From Gordius sp. MW1 (taxonomy: Eukaryota; Nematomorpha; Gordioida; Gordea; Gordiidae), in assembly GCA_964036665.1 (NCBI GenBank), contig OZ038530.1, positions 14,665,001 to 14,729,000 of the forward strand: a DNA stretch of 64,000 nt. The letters are read 5' to 3'. Positions 55,680 through 64,000 of this stretch are shown here, one piece after another. The position numbers were made by a program, and so were the translations under genes. Under the pieces are notes generated by a model. The model did not search any database. It was not told the origin of the DNA and worked only from the letters and a program-made list of their open reading frames with translations. Position 1 is the first letter of the stretch. Each line of letters opens with the position of its first letter.

Positions 55680-57087
55680 GTGACATACCTTCATAAAAGA
55701 GTTTTAAGCTGCAAATTCTTTAGCCGGATGGTAGATTTTTATTCACAACTACTTCAAATTTATAAACAAATATACATTTAAATGTTAAGCACATTTTAAA
55801 AGAGTGACAAATAATTTTAATTTTAAAATCATTTATACTTGACATTAATATGAGCAGAATAAAAGTGCAAACATCTACCTGCATTAATCTTTCAAAATAT
55901 AGATGTTTAATATTTGAACCAATGAATACATGAGGTAGCTAAAGGACATTGAAATTTTTTGATTTATATTAAAATAATTATAATATTTTATTTATTTAAA
56001 AGATTAAAAAATGCAAGTATTTTAATTCATAGATAGGGGAAGAGCAACTTTATAAACTTTATAAGATAGTGACACAACCCAGTTGTAATTTGGTTGCTTT
56101 AAAGCTATGTCCCAGGCAGTCATGTATTTTGGTTTCCAGGCATATAATAGCTAATGTGTTAGTATAGGTGTCAGTGTTTAAAACATAAAAATTAAACAGT
56201 TATCAAAATGGATGAATTTGTCTGGTAAAGTTAATGACCTGGTGTATCTAGTTATATTATGACAACTTTAATAAGGCAAATGCTTAGAAAGTGCCATTAT
56301 CAATAATAAATATTTAGTTAAGTAACTCATAATAATTAATACAAATTCATAACACTATATACATTTTATTTAAATCATTAAAGGCTTTATCACTTACAAA
56401 GTTACTTAATAATAAAAATGAAATCAAATAAAATTAAGTTATTAGAAAAATAATCCCTATTTAATATAAATTTTCCTCATATAGATTACTTTTAAGAGAT
56501 TTACTAGCAGGAGCATGAGCATTTATAAAATTTCAACTAAGTTTACAATAAAAACATCCAATAAAAATTAGGTAAAATTTACCTATTGTTTGACCAAACA
56601 TATGAATAACATATGATTTAAGGAATGTACTAAAAGTAGCGGATAAAAGAAATAATTTATTAGTCCTAATAATTTTTTTAGTTAATAACCTCGACAGCTT
56701 TTATAGGATAAATTCAAGCTTATTTAATCTATAGAATAAAAATTTAAAGATATGTCTTTTACTTAAGGGTAGTGGCATTGGGGACAATTTACATAATATA
56801 CAATGCTACAGATCAAAAGTTTGCTTATTACCTATTAATTAATTAATCAAGCTTAATTAATTCTTTGCTGACACCTATTTATTATAAACATAATCTTTTT
56901 CATTGCTTACAAATTTCTGATTCAATTTTATCAAAAGTAAATTTACGTTGTTGTAACATTAGTAGACTGTACATAATTGTAGTCTGAATTAAATAAATGA
57001 TTACTCAACTGTGTTAAAAATAAGTATACTGTGTAAGCTTGTAAAAATTCTCTAAGTGCATAATGCTGCATTTTTGATAGCATCTTG
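55680..57087. other. No gene seen
   Basis: Very AT-rich, without tandem or inverted repeats that I could recognise. Confidence 0.55.
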
Positions 57088-57095
57088 TGTACCCA

Positions 57096-57255
57096 CATAG
57101 GCGTAGCCAGGGGTGACAGGGAGGGGCTGTTGCTACCTTCTAAATCAAGAATTTTTAATTTTTGTATAATTATGGCTAAAATTTCAAAAAATTATCACTT
57201 TTAGTCTCCCTAAATTATTATTTTCTCCCTGGACCCAATTTTGGCTACGCCCATG
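57096..57255. mobile_element. CATGGGCGTAGCC MITE
   Basis: Ends CATAGGCGTAGCCAGG and TTGGCTACGCCCATG; flanks TGTACCCA and TGTACACA match at 7 of 8 bases. Confidence 0.85.
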
Positions 57256-58559
57256 TGTACACATACATCTTTTCTCACTTTTGTTTTCAAGTAAGATCCC
57301 CATTAAAACTGCTTTCTATATATTCCTTAATATTTTGTAGTATGCTGGCACATGAGAAAAACTATATACATATATTGAATTAAGTCTGTGAATTTATCGT
57401 ATATCTTAGCTAGAATAGTATGTTAATTTTTTTTCGTTCTTTAGGGGGGGGGGGGAGTGGCCGCCCCCCTGCCCCCTTCCTTGGCTACGCCCATGATAAT
57501 GTTTATTGCTAAGAAAAATACATTTATCAAGGGTACGATCAAGTTTGGATAGCTTTGTTAATTTAATTTAAATTCATTTAAAATTTTAAATAATATCAGT
57601 AAGCCATTAAAATTTCTCCTGAAGTGGATTGGCTGGAAGGCTTATAAAACTTAATAAACTCAATTATATCCCTGGATGTTAAGATGTTATAACTTTATTT
57701 GTCCCCTAAGAATAACCAAAGTTTGCCACTTCTAAGGCTGATTTTAGCCCTAACCAAATCCTTTATTTACGAAAGCTAAAAATGGAACAAGATATAAAAG
57801 TTTTTTTTATAGTACATAATAGTAAGCAATTATTACTTTGAATTATGAATGATATTTTAAATTATTCATTAATTAGAATGACACCTGTATAAATAACTAT
57901 CTAAAATTAAACACAAACTTGTAGAAAATTTATATTAGCCAAGCTTCAAAATACTCTCTTTACAAATATCTTCACAAGCAAATATTGACTGGAACCAATT
58001 GTGTCACAAGTATAGTATTTGTAGGACCTCAAACTATGCAAAGTCACTTCTTATTAACCCAAACCCGACCCGACCCAATTTTTTTTTAATTTTTAACCCA
58101 AACCCGACCCGACCCGAAAGCATTTCGAAATTTTCAACCCCACCTCGACCTGACACGAAGGCATTTTAAAATTTTCAGCCCTAACCCGACCGGGCCTGAA
58201 AGCGTTTAATTTACCCGAAACCCTCCGAGCACGTTTAAAATTTAGGTATCCGACGCGAGAGTAAGAAAAATTGCGGTGTGTAACATTTAAACAAATTAAA
58301 GTGCGATTTATGAAACTAAGTGACCACAGATTTTGATAGCTAAATTTATTTAAATGATTTATTATAGTGATGTATAAATATGATAGCATCTACAATATCG
58401 GGTGGCAAATGTTGTGAAATATTTAGTTTTGCATAAACTTACTTTTATTAATTGCTATGCAATTTATGGGCTCGTTTTTTGTTGTCCGTTGTCCGTCTGT
58501 CTGTCCGTTACCCTCCCTATCTATTTGCATTGGGTATATTAGGTTATCGCTTTTTTAAA

Positions 58560-58895
58560 TTAATGCATGAGAAAGAGGTGCCCCACCCCTCATCTCTATC
58601 TCCCTCGCTGTGTTATTTTTTGAATTAATGCATAAGAGGTGCCCCACCCCTCATCTCTATCTCCCTCGGTGTGTTATATATAAGATTTGTTAAATTATCT
58701 ATTATATAATAAACATAAATAAAAGTTGTTTACTTTTAATTGCTATGCAATTTAACTAGTTTTTGTTATATAATAAACATAGATAAAAGTTGTTTACTTT
58801 TAATGCTATGCAATTTAACTAGTTATATAATAAACATAAATAAAAGTTGTTTACTTTTTAATTGCTATGCAATTTAACTAGTTTTGGGGTTAGAA
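58560..58895. repeat. Two short tandem arrays
   Basis: 58560-58680 holds two copies of a unit of about 65 bp containing GAGGTGCCCCACCCCTCATC. 58690-58885 holds three copies of a 60-75 bp unit containing AAAAGTTGTTTACTTTTAAT and GCTATGCAATTTAACTAG. A fourth copy of the second unit recurs at 59112-59180, inside the next array. Confidence 0.75.
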
Positions 58896-59830
58896 TCCCG
58901 GAGTTTTTTTGACTCTTATGATTGTTCTTGTTACTATCATTGATAATAAGAATTTTTGGCCGTCCGCTGGCTGCTGACCAATGAAAAAAATGACCATTGG
59001 CCAAAATGTGAATCGAAATTATTTTTTTCGTTTTTTTTGACTATTATGATTGTTCCTGTTTCTACCATTGCTATTATGACTTTTTGGCCGTCCGCTGGCT
59101 GCTGACCAATGTTATATAATAAACATAAATAAAAGTTGTTTACTTTTAATTGCTATGCAATTTAACTAGTTTTTGGGTTAGAATCCCGGAGTTTTTTTGA
59201 CTCTTATGATTGTTCTTGTTACTATCATTGATAATAAGACTTTTTGGCCGTCCCTTGGCTGCTGACCAATGAAAAAATGACCATTGGCCAAAATGTGAAT
59301 CCGAGTTTATTTTTTCGTTTTTTTTTGATTATGATTGTTCCTGTTACTACCATTGCTATTATGACTTTTTGGCCGTCCGCTGGCTCCTGACCGATTGAAA
59401 AAATGACCATTGGCCAAATTGTGAATCGAAATTATTTTTTTCGTTTTTTTCGAACTATTATGATTGTTCCTGTTCCTACCATTGCTATTATGACTTTTTG
59501 GCCGTCCGCTGGCTGCTGACCAATGGAATAAAATGACCATTGGCCAAAATGTGATTCGAAAACTTTTTTTTCGTTTTTTTTTGACTATTATGAATTTATA
59601 TCCACTTTTACCGTGTCCTGGCTGCTGACCAATGGAAAAAAATGACCATTGGCCAAAATGTGATTCGAAAATTTTTTTTTCGTTTTTTTACTCTTATGAA
59701 TTTATATCCACTTTTACCGTGTGCTGGCTGCTGACCAATGGAAAAAAATGACCATTGGCCAAAGTGAGCATCAAAATTTTTTTTCCCGTTTTTTTGGCTA
59801 TCATTGACTTATAGAGTATCTGTTGGTACT
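58895..59830. repeat. Minisatellite, about eight units of 104-130 bp
   Basis: Units start near 58904, 59031, 59195, 59325, 59452, 59577, 59686 and 59790. Each has TTATGATTGTTC or a variant, GGCCGTCCGCTGGCTGCTGA, and CCAATGG..CCATTGG, which forms a 7-bp hairpin around an A-rich loop. Open frames on the minus strand here are simply the repeat read through. Confidence 0.85.
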
Positions 59831-60997
59831 GACCAATAGAGAAAAAGTGACCATTGGCCAAATTTTTGATTTTTTTAATTAAAAATTGTTCAAATTTAAC
59901 AAAAAATTTCTCCCAACAATTCTGCAAATTCTTAACATTGTGTTGTTTTATAATATAATGTTTGTTAGACCCATAATCACTAAAGGCCATAAAAACCAAT
60001 GTAATACGCAACTAGATGCAAACACTAAATCTAACCCTAACCCTTGCCTATATTACATTTTGCCTTTATTACATTTTGCCTATAATGGAAAATTTGTATA
60101 AATAATTAATTAATCATTAGGCATTTAATACCCCCCTATAGGCATTCTCGCCCCTTCCCACCTTTCTCGCCCATAAATTGCATAGCAAATATGATACATT
60201 TATACGAAGTACAGATGAGTCGTCCCCCCTTCCCTTCCCCTCTTCCCTTCCCTTCTCCCCCTTCCCACGAGGGCCGAAGGCCCGAGTTTTTTTGTTTTTT
60301 TGTTTATGAATATATATTTATGTAGTTTAAATTTATAATGAACGACACCTTAAAACTATTTAAATACAGTTTGAAGATATTATTTTGTTGATATATTTTA
60401 CCTGTCAAATTTAAATTTGCGTTCAAATTAAAACAATCAAATTTAAATACACAAAATAAAATTAATTAACTGAATGAATGATCTTCAATTATACATTTTG
60501 ATATTAATTAAATATTATACAAATTAATTTTAAAGATATGTCCCGTGTATTTTGCAATGTAAGTTTTACAACATTATAACCCAACACTTAAAATCCAACC
60601 CGACCCGAAAGCATTTTTTAATCTTTAACCCGAACCCGACCCTACCCGAAGACATGTTTCGGGTCACTCGTGCAGGTCTCTACTTCAAATCCATTGGTTG
60701 TTTCATACAAAAATTGTAGAACATTGGTCAATTTTAAATTACATATGAATTTTTGAAATAAATATACATCGTCCTTGATCCGACACATTTTTAAATGTGG
60801 ATTTAATTCTAAGTAATAAGCTATTTATATCGAAGATATGCAAGCAAGTTTCTAATTCGAAACTTCTTAAACGATCCCTTTCGGCTTTACTCGAAGCAAT
60901 TTTATTCGGATGACTTTGTAAATTAACATAATTTTAACAAAAAATGTTTTTATGATTATTGACTAATACGTAGGTAAGGAGTATTATATGAATAATG

Positions 60998-61691
60998 TTA
61001 ATTCTTCTTGCAAACAACTACCGGACAGCACTTTGGATGCGGTTGCCTTTTATTAGTCACAAGTCTGCAACCTCTGGGTGGGGCTATGACTCCACATCTA
61101 AAAGTAAAAACAATAAACACAATTAGTACTTTAAAAGGTATTTATTTTATTTATCAAACAATTAATTAAGAAAATATAATAGAAATTTTATATATTCTTT
61201 TAAAGCCAGTTTACCCGACACACGTGTAGGTGTAAAATATTCCCTTTCTACTGCACGTGCAGGTAACACATTGATTCGGAGGTCTTAACTTGGTTCCTGG
61301 TTTGAATCTAAATACTCTACCACCAATACTAACTACGCATTGACCTGTAAATTATTTTATTTCAGGTTAATACAATACTTATAATTGGATGCATTTTGTT
61401 TAATATGTTTTAGTTATTTAATCATATTATTGTCAAGTTTCAGGATTTATAACAAATAAACTTTTATCGTGAAAAAAAATAGAAGACATATTGAGTGTGC
61501 ATATTTTACCACAAACGAAAAAAGTTAAGCGAGAAAATAAAATTGTACGATAGTTTGATTATAATGTAGCACTTTGACATGTTACCTGTGTTGCGAGTGG
61601 TTCCTGTGAAGGCTTGAGAGTCGCATGGATTATTGGAAAGTAGAATTACCACTGTCACAGCAATAAATAACAAGGGTACCAGTTTATTCAT
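60998..61691 (-). CDS. Secreted cysteine-rich protein with a single VWC-like domain, three exons
   Basis: Exons in gene order: 61691-61586, 61344-61215, 61097-60998; 336 nt, 111 aa, phases join. Residues 1-26 form a clear signal peptide (MNKLVPLLFIAVTVVILLS), so the product is secreted. The mature part has ten cysteines, including CVTCTC in the middle and KCCPVVVC near the end. That is the layout of von Willebrand factor type C domains, and the small single-domain form (SVWC, which includes arthropod Vago-like proteins) fits the length. In arthropods some SVWC proteins respond to infection or nutrition; whether this one does cannot be judged. Introns are 241 and 117 nt. An alternative is another small cysteine-rich secreted family, but the CxxCxC plus CCPxxxC pattern makes VWC the best call. 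Confidence 0.82.
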
Positions 61692-63203
61692 TCTTAATCT
61701 GAAAATAAAGAATGAGACTTGCTAACTATCTCAGCAAAAACAATATATTTATTGCGAGATTTTTTTAGCATATTACAGTTATTTTAATAAATAACTTTTG
61801 CAACTTTTTAACATTATTTCAACGATAATAGATTTAGTTTTTATTTTAATGCCAAGCCTAGATGGTTTTAAATAGTCGTACTCAGTGTAGTAAATTTTTG
61901 TGTATAACTTCAAAATTTGTCTTAAAATAAAAATAAACTTTCCTATTACTTGATATGAGAATATGCCTCAAATTAATTAGAATACAAAATTATACTATAA
62001 TTAAATAGTTTTATTGTAATTTATTTATATAGCAATGGTACAAGTTTCGTATGTATTATAAAATAATCAATGTTTTAATTGTTTGCCAACCGGATTTTGA
62101 AATTCTGAACATCCTGTTTGGATTGTATTAAAATACAAATCAATACAAATTTGCCAATGGTAGCTAAATGCACAAGGTCACTTATTTTGGCTTAATTCCA
62201 TATTTTTGCTACATTTTTGATTGCCTATGTTTAATAAATTAAGATTCTATAAGTCATAGCGGGACATTTATGTTTAACTCACAGTTGCATTAATTTCCTA
62301 AACAACTTAGGTCGTATATTTATCAAAGTCCAGAAAAGCCTGGTCCGGCTACTCTACTTTTTATCATAATTACGAAAGTACATAATTAACTCATCGCTGG
62401 TTTTGAGGGTTGATATGCCAAGACATGTTTAAATCATAAAATAAAGTTACTGTATAAATATGAAATTTTCAATTAATTGAAAATATCATAAAAATTAGTA
62501 CAGTACTTGTATTTTGTATACTTATAGTTTACGAAATGTATTCTGGAGGCCTATGTCATATTGACCCAGTATAATTTGACCTAAGTGTTTATCATATCAT
62601 TTTTATTTAAACATTGGAGATCGCAACATAATATATGTGAAAAAGATAATGTTTATAATTCTTTAGTTTCAAAATTATAACAATTTAAACAATAATTCCT
62701 ATTGTTTTTTCCAGGCTATATATTTTAAATTTTTTTACAAAATAAAAGTGCCACTTGGTTTGATTTTATTGTAAAAAATCCAAAAAACTATACCGTTTAA
62801 TATGCATAATTGTAATATGAATCTTAATTATTAAGTATTTTAAGGTATTCGGTACAAAAAATTTGCTTTGGGTGTCTTTTATTACGATAATTTTATATAT
62901 TATACTATCCTTGGACTTAAATATGAGTAAAAGATAAATGATATGACGATGTTACCTTAGAATAGGTCAAAATAATAAAAATAAGGACTATTTAATAAGT
63001 AAACAAAATTATACCAAGACTAAAAATGTTTAAATTACTAATTAATTAAATAACAACCAATTTTTTAGCAAAAAAAAACCATCAATAGCTGAAATTTATA
63101 ACCGTTTGTAGTATTTGGTTATTTTAAATTAATCGTTTGTAATTTATTTTGATTTATCGTCTGTTTAAATTAACGTGAGAATCGAGTTCGTTCCGCTTCT
63201 GTT
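61692..63203. other. Region upstream of the VWC-like gene
   Basis: AT-rich, no repeats or further exons recognised; the promoter of the VWC-like gene is expected within it. Confidence 0.5.
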
Positions 63204-63440
63204 CACAATGCCAATCGTCCATAATGCCAATGCTTTAGACCGCCAATGGCTTAACCAATCAAAACAAAGTTAAGGGGTAGGGTTAGGGTTAAAGTTAGTG
63301 TTAGGGCTAGGGTTAGGGAATATTATAAGTACAATTAGTACACATAGATATAATATAATCATTATAATAGAATTAACTGTATAATGAGCTATTACTTAAA
63401 AATAATACAGTCATTGGCATTGTGGATGATTGGCATTATG
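63204..63440. mobile_element. MITE with CACAATGCCAATC ends and telomere-like core
   Basis: CACAATGCCAATCGTCCA near the left and TGGATGATTGGCATTATG near the right form inverted repeats of about 34 bp. The interior contains GGGTTAGGG-type units. Target duplication not resolved. Confidence 0.55.
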
Positions 63441-63638
63441 AATGGGATTCGTTCGTTCGTTCAAAATTTTACGATAAATTTTTCTAAAAATTAATTTAAT
63501 ATAAATAAATGTCTTATATTTTTTAATATAATGAATAGCCATGATAAAAAATAAAATTTTTATTTTGACAATATAATTATAAATCAATATAATCTGAAAC
63601 AGCGAATATAAAGATTATTTATTTATAAAAAAAATTTC

Positions 63639-63741
63639 TTATTGATTTTTCTCAAATTCCGGTTTGTTGGTATCATTTTTCGAAAAATCGGCGTAATTGT
63701 GGATGTGTATTTCCTCGAATAAATACGTGGCTTTAGATCCA
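63639..63741 (-). CDS. Possible terminal coding exon of a gene that extends past the window
   Basis: After acceptor TCTGACACTATTC read on the minus strand (GAATAG), the frame gives GSKATYLFEEIHIHNYADFS, then KNDTNKPEFEKNQ and a TAA. The charged, non-repetitive composition suggests coding. The upstream exon would lie beyond 63742, possibly outside the window. Family not recognised. Confidence 0.25.
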
Positions 63742-64000
63742 CTATTCTGACACTACTTTTAAATCCTCCAAATAATAATAGGATTTATTGTGTTCTAAGC
63801 AATTTTGTAACTATGATTTTAAACTACCGAATACTATTTATTTATTTAAATATCCGCGATAAAATGGATCCGCGAAATATCTTGTCTTTTAAATGTTACA
63901 TTTTTTCACTTTATTTATTTACTACGCAAAAAAAATAATTAAATATCTCTGATTGAAAGCGAGGTAATATATTAATTGCTAAATCATGGTAATAATAATA

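Larger units (their letters stand above)
58021..60688. mobile_element. Possible large hAT-type element carrying minisatellite arrays
   Basis: The left end GTAGGACCTCAAACTATGC and the reverse complement of the right end, GTAGAGACCTGCACGAG, are similar. Both are followed by runs of CCCGACCCGA (58060-58125; 60597-60650). Between them lie the tandem arrays at 58560-59830 and a pyrimidine-rich block at 60215-60265. No target duplication or transposase was found, so the two ends may belong to separate insertions. Confidence 0.35.

Noticed and set aside
58895..59830. Minus-strand open frames with recurring ANGHFF and ASGRPKSHNSN
   Set aside because: They are the minisatellite read in one frame; no start, splice or family evidence.
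60215..60300. Helitron 3' end, from GAGGGCCGAAGGCCCGAG hairpin followed by T-runs
   Set aside because: The terminal CTRR at the expected distance is not present and no matching 5' TC end was found.

Overview
The window is nuclear DNA of an animal. It is AT-rich, its genes are split by introns, and gene-free stretches are packed with small transposons. All the recognisable genes are metazoan families. A secreted single-domain VWC protein, a type known mostly from arthropods, makes an arthropod the best guess, but the species cannot be read from this sequence. I rebuilt exons by eye from homology, GT..AG boundaries and codon phase. Introns range from 36-41 nt to over 4 kb. Acceptors ending AAG are common alongside TAG and CAG.

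Layout. 0-8.2 kb: no firm gene; a terminal-inverted-repeat element (1494-2264), GC-rich hAT-type ends, a 1.16-kb element with GACGAG-rich ends (4224-5387) and a weak two-exon gene candidate around it. 8.2-11.5 kb: two 1,635-bp copies of one non-autonomous DNA transposon in opposite orientation, each with its own perfect 8-bp target duplication, forming a palindrome of about 3.3 kb. It ends 46 bp before the start codon of a complete 12-exon MTO1 gene (11539-18422, +). 19.4-21.4 kb: broken hAT transposase pieces and a two-exon GGACT-like gene (-). 22.1-29.4 kb: a complete nine-exon CaM kinase I gene (-). 35.0-37.0 kb: a complete seven-exon mitochondrial phosphate carrier gene, SLC25A3 (+). 38.4-50.7 kb: a seven-exon Regnase/ZC3H12-type ribonuclease gene (-) whose large introns are full of MITEs and a SINE. 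52-60.7 kb: repeats, including hAT debris and minisatellite arrays. 61.0-61.7 kb: a three-exon secreted VWC-like gene (-). A possible terminal exon lies near 63.7 kb (-).

Functional themes. MTO1 (mitochondrial tRNA wobble modification) and SLC25A3 (mitochondrial phosphate import) both serve mitochondria. The CaM kinase and the Regnase-type RNase are signalling and mRNA-decay regulators. Eukaryotic neighbours need not cooperate, and nothing here shows that these do. I found no dedicated new multi-gene system. The most unusual content is the transposon landscape: the twin-insertion palindrome at the MTO1 5' end and several MITE families with intact 8-bp target duplications.
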